A DNA stretch of 28,545 nt from a virus, in the IMG/VR virus record IMGVR_UViG_3300025727_000418, positions 1-28,545 of that record. One strand, written 5' to 3'. How positions within the stretch are numbered: the first letter of the stretch is position 1; each line of letters begins with the position of its first letter. Made by a program: the position numbers and the translations under genes. The notes below the pieces were generated by a model that searched no databases, had not been told where the DNA came from, and worked only from the letters and a program-made list of their open reading frames with translations. This document shows, piece after piece, positions 15,509 through 24,194 of this stretch.

Positions 15509-16722
15509 ATTATGAAGTTAAACTACTTAATGCCGTTATTGATACTGGTGACTATATTGAGTGCCAGAATGAGGGGGTGGGCGATGTTTTCATCAACTAT
15601 CAGGACGTATGGAGCTTTATAACTTCCCACTATGATAAGCATAAGAAGATTCCTGCGAAGCAGGAAGTTAAGTCCCACTTTCCTGACTTTGAGTATCTAA
15701 CCACCACGGAGCCTCTGCAGTATTATATTGATAATGCTCGTCAGGAGTCCATGTCTGCAAATACCCGCTCTCTTATCGCCAGTACGCATGAGATGTTGAA
15801 ATCTGGTGGTCCTAAGATTGCTCTTAGCTATCTGCTGTCTAATGCTAACAGGCTGGTTAAGGAGGCGACTAGTCTTAAAGATACTGATCTTGTTAGTGAG
15901 TGGAGAGACAGGGCTAAAGATCTTGCTAATCGTGTGAATGATTCTGATGAGAAAACTCTTGGTATACCCACCGATATTAGTGTTATAGATTCTGAGTTTG
16001 GTGGGTGGATGCCGGGTGATTTTATTGTATTGTTGGGATGGACGGGTGTGGGGAAGTCGTTCATAACAAGGCTGTTTGCTGTCAATGCTTGGCTGGCTGG
16101 TTATAGGCCTATGATTATTTCGCTTGAAATGAACAAGCAGCAAGAGGCTCAGCGTATTGATACCATATTAAATAACGGTAAGGGGTTCTTTACACACTCT
16201 GATCTTGTCCGACCTAATGATGAGGTTGTAGATTCGTATAAGAAGTGGGCAGAAGATACGTTTGAGAATATGCATCCGTTCTATCTAATCACCTCCGAGG
16301 GGCTGGATGTGTGTGATCAGAACCTTGTCCAGGCTAAGATAGATCAGTATAATCCAGATCTTGTTATTCTTGATTATCACGGCCTGTTTGATGATGCTAG
16401 TGGTGCTAAGTCTGAAACTGAGAAGGCTAAGAATCTCTCTAAGGCTTTTAAGAGAATGGCCGTAAAGAACGGTGTGGCCATTATTGATGTTGCTGCCGTG
16501 ACGATGCAAGATGGACATTCTGAGCGTCCACCTGAGTTGGAAGAGGTCGCTTGGAGCAAGCAGTTAGCTTACGATGCCGACTTGGTTCTGTCTCTCCACA
16601 GAGAGGTTGACTCTAGCATCTTCCAAGTGGTGAGCAGAAAGGTCAGGCGCTGCGCTCAGTTTGGCTTCTATTTGAATTGGGATTTGGATACTGGTGAATG
16701 GCGGGAGGAGTGGGGTGTCTAA
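15505..16722 (+). CDS. DnaB-like replicative DNA helicase
   Basis: A 405-residue RecA-fold helicase that unwinds DNA ahead of the phage polymerase. GTG start in a GTGA overlap. An N-terminal helical region (about 1-140) resembles the DnaB N-domain; the ATPase core has GIPTDISVIDSEFGGWMPGD before Walker A GWTGVGKS (178-185), SLEMNKQQEAQRI (the DnaB H1a region) and Walker B LVILDYHG (Asp290). SRKVRRC near the C-terminus may supply the arginine finger. The length is slightly short of cellular DnaB (about 450-470). The primase gene follows almost at once, as in many phage replication operons. Confidence 0.88.
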   Translation: MNYEVKLLNAVIDTGDYIECQNEGVGDVFINYQDVWSFITSHYDKHKKIPAKQEVKSHFPDFEYLTTTEPLQYYIDNARQESMSANTRSLIASTHEMLKSGGPKIALSYLLSNANRLVKEATSLKDTDLVSEWRDRAKDLANRVNDSDEKTLGIPTDISVIDSEFGGWMPGDFIVLLGWTGVGKSFITRLFAVNAWLAGYRPMIISLEMNKQQEAQRIDTILNNGKGFFTHSDLVRPNDEVVDSYKKWAEDTFENMHPFYLITSEGLDVCDQNLVQAKIDQYNPDLVILDYHGLFDDASGAKSETEKAKNLSKAFKRMAVKNGVAIIDVAAVTMQDGHSERPPELEEVAWSKQLAYDADLVLSLHREVDSSIFQVVSRKVRRCAQFGFYLNWDLDTGEWREEWGV

Positions 16723-16909
16723 AGTTATAAGAAAATACGATGGCAGAGCTAAGGACGTTGAAACAATCATTAGACTTAAGGGTTGGATGTCTGATTGTAT
16801 TGTTGAGGAGATTGGCAAGGAGGGCATGACTGTTTCTGATTGTAAGTTTGAATGGTCTTACGATCCTGAGAGTGAGATGTTTGATTACTGTGTCTACGCA
16901 ATCGCTTGA
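16715..16909 (+). CDS. Small unknown protein between helicase and primase
   Basis: A 64-residue product from GTG 16715, supported by GGGAGGAG (16703-16710) and a short overlap with the helicase stop. An in-frame GTG at 16694 lies deeper in the helicase gene and lacks such a site. The sequence has a basic start (SKVIRKYDGRAKDVETII), then two Cys and a beta-like end (FEWSYDPESEMFDYCVYAIA). No known motif. Wedged between helicase and primase, it may be a replisome accessory, but the family is not recognised. The primase start overlaps its end by 20 nt. Confidence 0.5.
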   Translation: MSKVIRKYDGRAKDVETIIRLKGWMSDCIVEEIGKEGMTVSDCKFEWSYDPESEMFDYCVYAIA

Positions 16910-17807
16910 GGCTTCTATCCGTGATATACTGCATAGAGGCGCTGTTTCGATAGTTAGTGAGGTTGGCGATGAGCTTGTAACTTATTGCCCGTTTCATAGC
17001 AATATGAACACTCCGTCATTCTCTATCAACAGGCACACGGGTTTGTGGCAATGCTTCAATCCTGATTGTGAAAAGCGGGGAGGTGTAAGGCTCCTCCAGA
17101 AACTACTCCTTAACGAAGATTCACGCATTGACACTACAACAATGAGTGGAGATTATCTTGACAAACTATTGAGGGGGTTGAGCGAGAATGACGATGTAGA
17201 TGATTTGGAGCGCCTACTTCAGCAATGCTCTATAGATTACACATCTGACGATGTGAAGCTTCTTGATCTAATGATTGATCGAGGCTTTGAACTAGACACT
17301 CTGAAAGATTTTGAGGTAGGGTTTTCCAGAGTGAAGAAGAGAGTGGTTATTCCAGTCAGAGATCAGTTCTTTAATCTGATTGGCCTCATTGGCAGGGGGA
17401 CCCTCTCTGGACAGCTTCCGAAGTATCTTTATAGCTCAGGTTTCCCGAGGCGTAAGACCCTGTTTAACTTGAATAAGGCTAAGGTGCATGATGAAGTTAT
17501 GGTCGTTGAGGGCAGCCTGGATGCAATGAAGATCCATCAGGCAGGTTTTCCTAATGTCGTGGCTACGCTTGGCGCTGTCATCACAAAGGAGCAGGTACAA
17601 TTGCTCAATAAGCATTTTGACCAGATTGTAATAATTCCTGACGTTGATGCCGCCGGTTTCGCCATGAGGGATGCTATAATAGAGACAACCCGCCGAAAGG
17701 AAGTCTTCGTGGCCGCATGCCCTGAAGGCTTCAAGGATGCGGGGGATATGAATACTTATCAAATAATCAAGATGATTGCCGATAAGAAAACAACTTTATT
17801 TAACTAG
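16890..17807 (+). CDS. DnaG-like DNA primase
   Basis: Makes RNA primers for replication. From GTG 16890 (305 residues; in-frame GTG 16872 and TTG 16848 are possible but overlap more of the upstream gene, and none has a clear ribosome site). An N-terminal zinc finger is visible: Cys33-x2-His36 (CPFH) and Cys55-x4-Cys60 (CFNPDC), with TPSFSINRHTGLWQC between. The TOPRIM metal site follows: VVEGSLDAMK (Glu207, Asp211) and IIPDVDAAG (Asp251, Asp253). The C-terminus ends after TOPRIM, so the helicase-interaction domain of cellular DnaG (about 600 residues) is missing, as is common in phage primases. Confidence 0.88.
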   Translation: MSTQSLEASIRDILHRGAVSIVSEVGDELVTYCPFHSNMNTPSFSINRHTGLWQCFNPDCEKRGGVRLLQKLLLNEDSRIDTTTMSGDYLDKLLRGLSENDDVDDLERLLQQCSIDYTSDDVKLLDLMIDRGFELDTLKDFEVGFSRVKKRVVIPVRDQFFNLIGLIGRGTLSGQLPKYLYSSGFPRRKTLFNLNKAKVHDEVMVVEGSLDAMKIHQAGFPNVVATLGAVITKEQVQLLNKHFDQIVIIPDVDAAGFAMRDAIIETTRRKEVFVAACPEGFKDAGDMNTYQIIKMIADKKTTLFN

Positions 17808-17821
17808 GAGAAAATATAACT

Positions 17822-18475
17822 ATGAAGAGTTTTAGCACACTTGCAGATATGAAGAAAACAGTAGGGGAGGAAGCAGCCAAGTCCTCTGGAGGAGGCGGCA
17901 GGAGGTTCCTCTTCTTGAGGGACGGTGACAGCTATAAGGTCAGGTTCCGTCAGGAGCTGGCTGAGGATGGCGCTAACTTCGATGACGACCGTGGTACCGC
18001 ACTTGTGGTCCCTGTTGTTACATCGCCCATTAATTGGAAGTACAAGGCGATGTGCACGGAGGGTTTGGAAGAGACCAACTATAGGTGTTGGGCTCAGGAG
18101 CAGTCGATTGCTGATCCTAAGTGGAAGCCACGGCAGAATTTGCTTATCAACCTTGCGGTTGAGGTTGAGCCGGGTAAGTGGGAGTCTCGCATCATTGAGA
18201 CTACTCTTACAAATCCCCGCCATGTTGGTCAAACTATCATTGAGTATGCGCAGACGTATGGCACGATCACTGATCGGTACTATAAGTTCAGTCGTACTGG
18301 TAGCGGCCCTCAGGACACATCGTATAACCTGATTCCTCTAGAGAGTGGCGATGAGACTGACGAGATTTCAGCTATGCCTCTCCATGATCTGGACAAGGTT
18401 TACAAGGTTATCCCCTACGATCAGCAGGAGTCCTTCTATTCCACGGGCGAAACTGCTGGAAGTGGTGCTTGGTAG
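17822..18475 (+). CDS. Probable single-stranded DNA-binding protein
   Basis: A 217-residue protein with AGGAGA at 17806-17811. It begins with a charged helix, then a Gly run (SSGGGG) and RRFLFLRDGDSYKVRF, followed by beta-rich sequence (INWKYKAMC, RCWAQEQ, NLLINLAVEVE) that resembles phage single-strand-binding proteins of the OB-fold type near primase genes. Two cysteines in the middle could be a degenerate metal site. The end (FYSTGETAGSGAW) lacks the acidic tail of classical SSB. It would coat template strands at the fork. The strong hairpin just after the gene fits an abundant product. The identity rests on context and resemblance rather than a diagnostic motif. Confidence 0.55.
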   Translation: MKSFSTLADMKKTVGEEAAKSSGGGGRRFLFLRDGDSYKVRFRQELAEDGANFDDDRGTALVVPVVTSPINWKYKAMCTEGLEETNYRCWAQEQSIADPKWKPRQNLLINLAVEVEPGKWESRIIETTLTNPRHVGQTIIEYAQTYGTITDRYYKFSRTGSGPQDTSYNLIPLESGDETDEISAMPLHDLDKVYKVIPYDQQESFYSTGETAGSGAW

Positions 18476-18489
18476 TCGGTAGTGGATCC

Positions 18490-18511
18490 GGGGAGGGCTT
18501 CGGCCCTCCCC
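18490..18511 (+). terminator. Rho-independent terminator-like hairpin (UUCG loop)
   Basis: A perfect 9-bp GC-rich stem, GGGGAGGGC with GCCCTCCCC, closes the very stable C-UUCG-G tetraloop and is followed by TTTCTGCTT. It lies 14 nt after the SSB-like stop and 22 nt before the next start. It may end or attenuate the upstream transcript; the T-run is interrupted, so read-through is plausible. Confidence 0.8.
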
Positions 18512-18533
18512 TTTCTGCTTGGAAAGGAATATC

Positions 18534-19124
18534 GTGCTTTTGTGTTTAGACATTGATGGTGTTGTCGCAGATATTGCCTATGAATTAGACTTCATCGCTA
18601 TTCGTGATGGCCATGATAAATATGATTTTAGCAATTCGTTTGACAGTAAACACTGGCGCGATGTCGAATGGGTCTATGAGGCAATGCAGGATGAGGTATT
18701 TTGGCGCAACTTGAGGCCTTATGAGGATGCTTGGCATTTTGTGAATAAGGCCTTTATGTCTGGTGTAGATGTTATGTTTGTCACTAGCCGTAATCCTAAG
18801 TGGCGTGATGCAACTGAGAGGTGGCTTGATGAGTGGGATATTGCCTATCATGACATCCTGTTCACTGAGGCTGGTAGGAAGCCTGAGTTACTAGAGATGA
18901 TGCAAGAGAATGTTCCTTGGGGCGAGACTGCCTTGATGGTTGAAGACAACCCTCTTGAGGTGGATGCAGTGAATGAGGCAAAGCTGTTGGGCGTGTTGAT
19001 GAATCGTGATTATAATAAGGATTTTGAGTTAAACAAGCCTTGGTGGTCGGATAGCAAGCTTGATAATCGGGTAGATTCTTTTAGTGACCTTGAGGAATTG
19101 CTTAACAAACTAGGTTGGGAGTAA
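18534..19124 (+). CDS. HAD-family phosphatase (nucleotidase-like)
   Basis: A 196-residue haloacid-dehalogenase fold phosphatase. GTG 18534 follows AAAGGA by 5 nt and makes the protein start right at the first motif; TTG 18519 is a weaker choice. Motif I is CLDIDGVVAD (Asp6 nucleophile, Asp8), motif II is VTSR and the acidic motif IV is VEDNPLE (Glu137-Asp138). HAD proteins of this form in phages include 5'(3')-deoxyribonucleotidases and polynucleotide 3'-phosphatases. The short length and lack of a kinase P-loop argue against a full T4-type Pnk. Adjacent dCMP deaminase suggests nucleotide salvage, but end-healing of nucleic acid is an alternative. Confidence 0.75.
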   Translation: MLLCLDIDGVVADIAYELDFIAIRDGHDKYDFSNSFDSKHWRDVEWVYEAMQDEVFWRNLRPYEDAWHFVNKAFMSGVDVMFVTSRNPKWRDATERWLDEWDIAYHDILFTEAGRKPELLEMMQENVPWGETALMVEDNPLEVDAVNEAKLLGVLMNRDYNKDFELNKPWWSDSKLDNRVDSFSDLEELLNKLGWE

Positions 19125-19128
19125 TAAA

Positions 19129-19617
19129 GTGAGTGCTGAAGTGAGTAGGAGCGATAGGCCAGATTGGGATTCGTATTTCTTTAGGATGGCTACGCTTATC
19201 GCTACGCGTGCCACCTGTCCCTCCAGGTCGGTTGGATGTGTTATTATCAACCCTGAAACTAATCATGTGTTGGCCACTGGATACAATGGTGCTCCTAGAG
19301 GTACAAGTCATTGTGGTGAGAGTTGCTGGACACGGAAGTCGGGTCAGAGCTTTGAGAGGTGTAAGGCTGTTCATGCTGAGTTGAATGCTATTTTGCATGC
19401 AGCCAAGAGTGGAGTAAGCACTGATGGTTGTAGGATGTATCTCACTACCACTCCGTGTGTGTTCTGCTCTAGGACTCTCATTAATGCTGGCGTAAAAGAA
19501 GTGTATGCTATGAGTAAGTACGCTCATGAAGATGCTATCTCATTGTTGAAGGAGGGTGGCGTTGAGGTCAGGATTATTTCACCGGTTGAACTTACGGACT
19601 TGGTTCGCTTCTCATGA
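19129..19617 (+). CDS. Deoxycytidylate (dCMP) deaminase
   Basis: A 162-residue zinc enzyme converting dCMP to dUMP for dTMP synthesis. GTG start 4 nt after the HAD stop. HAE at 82-84 (His82 ligand, Glu84 general acid-base) and PCVFC (Cys110, Cys113) form the catalytic zinc site. TGYNGAPRGTSHC and the extra cysteines at 62 and 66 recall the loop and second metal site of phage and cellular dCMP deaminases. Length is normal for the family. In T4-like phages the enzyme helps balance dNTP pools. The stop overlaps the polymerase ATG (ATGA). Confidence 0.88.
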   Translation: MSAEVSRSDRPDWDSYFFRMATLIATRATCPSRSVGCVIINPETNHVLATGYNGAPRGTSHCGESCWTRKSGQSFERCKAVHAELNAILHAAKSGVSTDGCRMYLTTTPCVFCSRTLINAGVKEVYAMSKYAHEDAISLLKEGGVEVRIISPVELTDLVRFS

Positions 19618-22600
19618 CAGACTTTGTTCACCTCCATGTTCATAGCGAGTATTCTTTGCTTGATGGCATGTCTACTCCAGAGGAGATGGCCGCTACAGCG
19701 TCTACACATGGTCAGACCTCTCTAGCCATTACGGATCATGGAAGTATGGCCGGTGTTCTAAAGTTTCAGGATGCTTGTTCTAAGCAGAATGTTAAGCCGA
19801 TATTTGGAATCGAGGCCTACTTTACTCCAGACATGGCTGATGATACTGTGGACGCTAAGACTGAGAGATTCCATCTCATCCTTCTTGCTAAGAACAATGA
19901 GGGGCTGTCGAATCTGTTCCGGCTGAACAACGAGGCGTGGATGAATGGTTTTTACTATAAGCCACGCATGGACTTCCCAATGCTAGAGCGTATTGTCAAT
20001 AACGACATTATAGCTTTGTCTGGCTGCAGGGGGAGCTCTATTGCTAAGGCAATCGAAGCAGGTAATTGGAGCAGGGCTGAGCGTCTATCTGAGAAGTTTA
20101 TTGATATCTTTGGTGATGATTTCTATTTTGAGATCCAGTCTTGGAACCCTGAGGAAATAAATAAGGGTCTTATAATGCTCGCAGATTCTTATGGGAAAAA
20201 GGTAGTTCCCACTTTAGATTGCCATTATCCCAGCCATAGTGATGCGGGAGTTGAGGAGGTGCTGCTGACAGTGGCTCAGTTCCCCTCTATGAATGCTGCT
20301 GCTAAGCGTTATGCTATGGAGCATAATGGATGTGCTAAAAAAACTGGCATGGATATTACTAGCAAGATAAACACAATGTATCCTGACAGAAGGCTGCGTT
20401 TTGATGATATCCAGCCTTATATAATGGGGGCTGCTGAGATCAGGGACCTGTTTTTAGATAAGGGTCTTGGTGATCATCTGGAGAACACTTTAGAAGTTGC
20501 TGATAAGTGCAATGCTGAGATATCCAAGAAGCGCTATTTGCTGCCTAAGTATGATGAGAAATTTGATTCTGTGTGGTATTTGCGTGAGATTGCAAACATG
20601 TCGATGTCTAGTAAAGGCTTTGCTGGCGAGAGTGAGTATGTAGATCGCTTAAATGAGGAGATAGATACTATCGAGAAGACTGGCTTTGCTGATTACTTCT
20701 TGGTTATTTGGGATCTCGTCAATTGGGCTAGGAATAGCAACATAGGTGTCGGGCCAGGACGGGGCTCTGTGGGCGGCTCTTTGTTGGCGTATCTAATGGA
20801 TATTACCATTGTGGATCCGATCAAGTATGATCTGTTGTTTGCTAGGTTTATCAACCCGGATCGTAATGACTACCCTGATATTGATCTTGACTTTGAAGAC
20901 AAGAGGCGGGGAGAGGTTAAGGAGTATTTGAAGAACCGTTGGGGGGCGGACAACGTGGCTTCTATCTCAGCATTCGGTGTGTTCAAGGCTAAGTCTGCTG
21001 TGAAGGATGTGGCCAGAGTTTTTGGTGTAGAGTTTAGAGAAATAAACGGCATCACGCAATTGTTTGAGTCGCTTAAGGATATGAATCGTAGTCCTAAGGT
21101 CCGTGAGTTTTGTGACAAGTATGTGGATGTAAAACCTGTGGCTGAAAGGCTGGAGGGTCGTGTTCGCACTGCAGGAATGCACGCTGCTGGTGTTGTGGTC
21201 TCTTCTAAGCCTCTGTGGGAGGTCTGTCCGGTTGAGTCCCGCAAGGATGCTTCTGGGGACGGCAGAACAGTTGTAACGGCATTTGACATGGATGATGCTG
21301 AAGCTGTTGGTCTAATCAAGATTGATATCTTGGGGTTGAAGACGGTTTCTGTGGTCAAAGATTGTCTTAGCCAAATTAGTGAGCATCGTGGCTTGGATGT
21401 TGAATCGGAGTCTTTGAGTTTAGATGACCCCGCTGTATTTGCACAGTTTGATTCTGCGGAAACAACGGGCGTGTTCCAGGCTGATGCCGGTGCCTATCGT
21501 AGTCTGCTGGAGCATATGCCTTGTGAGAGCTTTATAGATTTGGTTATTTCTAATGCTTTGGTGCGCCCGGGTGCTCTGTTGACGCAGGGTGATAAGTTTG
21601 TTAAGCGCCGTTCAGGACAGCAGAGGGTTAAGTACCCACACTCTTCATTGAAGCCTATCTTGGAGGAGACGTATGGTACGTTTATATTTCAGGAACAGTT
21701 GATGCATGCGGTGGTGATACTCGCAGGGTTTAGCTGGGCTGAGGCGGACAGCCTGCGCAAGATTATTGGCAAGAAGCGTGACATGAATGAGTTTGAACAG
21801 TATCGCAAGCGGTTTGTCGAGAATAATGTTATGAGCGCTGAGGCTTCTGAGAAGATGTGGGATGATTTTGAGGTTTCTGCTTTGTATATGTTTAACAAGT
21901 CACACGCTGTAGCATATTCAATGTTGTCGTATCAGACTATGTGGTTGAAGCTGAATTATCCTTTGGAATTCTGTTGGGCTCTGCTGGCGAACGAGAGCAG
22001 CAGGGAGAAGGTTACTGCCTATCTGCTGGAAGCTAAGCGCCTAGGTGTTGAGGTAAAACCTCCTGACGTTAATCATTCTGATGAGTTCTTTTCTGTTGAT
22101 TACTCTGGCGAAGGATCAATCAGGTTTGGCCTTTCCAACATTGACGGTGTGGGCAAGAGTGCTATTAAAGAAATTATGCAGAAGCGACCCTTCTCTTCTT
22201 ATGATGAACTTACGGGTAGGTGCGCTAAGCGTTATCTCAGAAGAAATGTTCTTGAGAGTTTAGACAAGATTGGCTCTTTGGAATCGCTAGGACATATATC
22301 TGAATATGATCATAGCAAGTATTACATGCCTTTGCTTGGCTTCCCCATTGCGCAAGAGATTGATGATAAGCATGATGATCTGTTGGCTCCTGCATCGTCT
22401 GTGCATGAGGATGAGATGTCTATGTCGTTTGTAAAGGCTGTGGTGAGATCCATCAAGAGATCTCCAACCTATGTGCGAATAGAGTTTGAAGACCCTACTG
22501 GTTCATTTACGGTGTTTAGCAATCTGGACATTGAATTGAAGAAACGCGACTACGTTTATGCTCTGATTGGAGATCGCTCGCTGCAATGCTATAACGATGT

Positions 22601-22994
22601 GGAGGATGAGAGCGGTGCCGCTGTGGAGCTAATGAACTTGATGCGGACTGAATGTAATCATGATCATGCATGGCTGTACGAACATGGCTTGGGGTCTATG
22701 AATGATTCCAAGGCTCTGGCGTATGTTGTGAATGTGCGTCAGTTTAAAACTTCCAAGGGGCAGTCAATGGCGACTGTATACGTGTGGGATGGAAAACAGT
22801 TTTCTAAAATCGTAATTTTCCCTCACATGTACGGACGATACGCTCAGAAACTTGGTAGAATAGAGAGAACGTGGGTAGCCGTTAAGCCCACCCCTATATC
22901 GAATGCTGATGAGGGATTTAAAGTTGACGGCACAGACGATATTATTGATATTGATGATTTTTGTAGGAGGATGAAGATTAATGTTAGTAGTTGA
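19614..22994 (+). CDS. dnaE: DNA polymerase III alpha subunit (DnaE-type)
   Basis: A 1126-residue C-family replicative polymerase, close to the normal DnaE length. The PHP domain comes first (about 1-260) and keeps its likely metal ligands: HLHVHSEYSLLDG (His8, His10, Asp17), TDHG, GIEAY, HLILLAKN, SGC and LDCHY. The palm has GPGRGSVGGS (about 379-389), YPDIDLDF (Asp422, Asp424) and KIDILGL (Asp571), matching the catalytic Asp trio of E. coli DnaE. A helix-hairpin-helix (IDGVGKSAIKEI) and an OB-like domain follow. No separate epsilon exonuclease is seen here, so the intact PHP may proofread, as in mycobacterial DnaE1; that is inference. Confidence 0.95.
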   Translation: MTDFVHLHVHSEYSLLDGMSTPEEMAATASTHGQTSLAITDHGSMAGVLKFQDACSKQNVKPIFGIEAYFTPDMADDTVDAKTERFHLILLAKNNEGLSNLFRLNNEAWMNGFYYKPRMDFPMLERIVNNDIIALSGCRGSSIAKAIEAGNWSRAERLSEKFIDIFGDDFYFEIQSWNPEEINKGLIMLADSYGKKVVPTLDCHYPSHSDAGVEEVLLTVAQFPSMNAAAKRYAMEHNGCAKKTGMDITSKINTMYPDRRLRFDDIQPYIMGAAEIRDLFLDKGLGDHLENTLEVADKCNAEISKKRYLLPKYDEKFDSVWYLREIANMSMSSKGFAGESEYVDRLNEEIDTIEKTGFADYFLVIWDLVNWARNSNIGVGPGRGSVGGSLLAYLMDITIVDPIKYDLLFARFINPDRNDYPDIDLDFEDKRRGEVKEYLKNRWGADNVASISAFGVFKAKSAVKDVARVFGVEFREINGITQLFESLKDMNRSPKVREFCDKYVDVKPVAERLEGRVRTAGMHAAGVVVSSKPLWEVCPVESRKDASGDGRTVVTAFDMDDAEAVGLIKIDILGLKTVSVVKDCLSQISEHRGLDVESESLSLDDPAVFAQFDSAETTGVFQADAGAYRSLLEHMPCESFIDLVISNALVRPGALLTQGDKFVKRRSGQQRVKYPHSSLKPILEETYGTFIFQEQLMHAVVILAGFSWAEADSLRKIIGKKRDMNEFEQYRKRFVENNVMSAEASEKMWDDFEVSALYMFNKSHAVAYSMLSYQTMWLKLNYPLEFCWALLANESSREKVTAYLLEAKRLGVEVKPPDVNHSDEFFSVDYSGEGSIRFGLSNIDGVGKSAIKEIMQKRPFSSYDELTGRCAKRYLRRNVLESLDKIGSLESLGHISEYDHSKYYMPLLGFPIAQEIDDKHDDLLAPASSVHEDEMSMSFVKAVVRSIKRSPTYVRIEFEDPTGSFTVFSNLDIELKKRDYVYALIGDRSLQCYNDVEDESGAAVELMNLMRTECNHDHAWLYEHGLGSMNDSKALAYVVNVRQFKTSKGQSMATVYVWDGKQFSKIVIFPHMYGRYAQKLGRIERTWVAVKPTPISNADEGFKVDGTDDIIDIDDFCRRMKINVSS

Positions 22995-23898
22995 TAAACG
23001 TAGCGGCGACAAGATGCCGGAGTATGAGATTATACCCACACCTTCCATTGGTTTGAATAGAGCATTGGGCGGAGGCTTATATACGGGTATGACCCATCTA
23101 TTGTGGGGAACGCCTTCAGCGGGGAAGACAACTTTGTGTTACCATGTTTTGGCGCAGGCTCAGAGGATGGGCTATAGGCCTGTTATTATTGATTCTGAGT
23201 TTTCATACAAAGAAGAGTATGCTGAGCAGTGCGGAGTAGACATTGGTGATCCTATTATAATTCAGGGCACTATTGTGGAAGATATATTGAAAGCTATTAT
23301 GCCAATGCTTGAGAGCACAGACGAGAAGCATATATTTCTTGTTGACTCTCTCTCCAATTTGATGAAAGATGAGTTTTATGGCAAGCCTGATGGCGGGAAG
23401 GCTATGGGGCTTGCTGCTCGCTCCCAGGGGTACTTCATTCAGAAGCTAGTGAACTATCTCAATAAGGAGCGTAATATTATGTTGTTTGTCTCTCATCAAA
23501 TGGTGGATTTGAGCGGCATGTATGCTGTTTTGAAGGGTAAGTACGGCAACACAGTGCATCATAATATGCATAACATTGTTAGGCTGTTCTTGTCGATGTC
23601 TCAGTCGGAGACGGAGCGAGATAACGCCAAGATGATTACCTCTCAGAAGGTTGCTTGGACCATTGATAAGACTAAACAGAGGGCGAGCATTGGCACCACT
23701 GGCCAATACTATATATTGCCTCAGCGGGGCGGTATTGATACTCTTCGTGAGTTGATTGACATTGCTGTTGAGATGGGTGTCATTGAGAGACGGGGTGCTT
23801 GGTTCTATTATGGAGATGACAAGTGGAATGGCGCTGTCAATATAGACCTTTCAGACGTACAGCACTCTGAGATTTTTGAGAAGGTGCTTGTCGGATGA
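22981..23898 (+). CDS. RecA-like recombinase
   Basis: A 305-residue ATP-dependent strand-exchange protein. ATG overlaps the polymerase stop by 14 nt with AGGAGGA (22966-22972) upstream. Walker A GTPSAGKT lies at 43-50, Walker B IFLVDS at about 117-122, an ATPase loop has FVSHQMVDLSG, and the C-terminus carries GAWFYYGDDKW, the counterpart of GAWYSY-type ends of bacterial RecA. It is shorter than cellular RecA (about 350), like phage UvsX/RecA forms. It would work with the nearby nuclease and resolvases in recombination-dependent replication or repair. A DnaB/RadA-type reading is less likely. Confidence 0.85.
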   Translation: MLVVDKRSGDKMPEYEIIPTPSIGLNRALGGGLYTGMTHLLWGTPSAGKTTLCYHVLAQAQRMGYRPVIIDSEFSYKEEYAEQCGVDIGDPIIIQGTIVEDILKAIMPMLESTDEKHIFLVDSLSNLMKDEFYGKPDGGKAMGLAARSQGYFIQKLVNYLNKERNIMLFVSHQMVDLSGMYAVLKGKYGNTVHHNMHNIVRLFLSMSQSETERDNAKMITSQKVAWTIDKTKQRASIGTTGQYYILPQRGGIDTLRELIDIAVEMGVIERRGAWFYYGDDKWNGAVNIDLSDVQHSEIFEKVLVG

Positions 23899-24194
23899 AG
23901 CGCACAGAGAAGCAAGAGATAAAGCGTGATGGTGCTAAGGCTGTGAAGAATTCTGGGAGGGGGATGAAGAAAGGCGACGCTCAGTGGAAGAGCTTCCTAC
24001 TTGACTATAAGCATTGTGGTAAGTCGTTTACGTTGTCTCTGTCTAATTGGAAGAAGCACGCCAGGGACTCTTGGAATGATCATTACCGACATCCATGCTT
24101 GAGTGTTGTTTTAGGCGAGGACAGTGAGTGTAAACTCGCTGTGATTGAGTGGTCTGTGTTCCGTGAACTAGTAGAAGGGTCAGATTATGAGTAG
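23895..24194 (+). CDS. Small PD-(D/E)XK nuclease candidate (resolvase-like)
   Basis: A 99-residue basic protein starting in an ATGA overlap. Residues 20-39 read SGRG then KKGDA (Asp28) and FLLDYK (Asp37-x-Lys39), the acidic-gap-D-x-K pattern of Hjc/VRR-type Holliday junction nucleases, with a possible extra acid near the start (Glu5 or Glu8). Then KSFTLSLSNWKKHARDSW and a beta-like end. It lies between RecA and an exonuclease, which fits recombination. Without a structure the nuclease call stays tentative; it might instead be a small DNA-binding accessory. Confidence 0.45.
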   Translation: MKRTEKQEIKRDGAKAVKNSGRGMKKGDAQWKSFLLDYKHCGKSFTLSLSNWKKHARDSWNDHYRHPCLSVVLGEDSECKLAVIEWSVFRELVEGSDYE

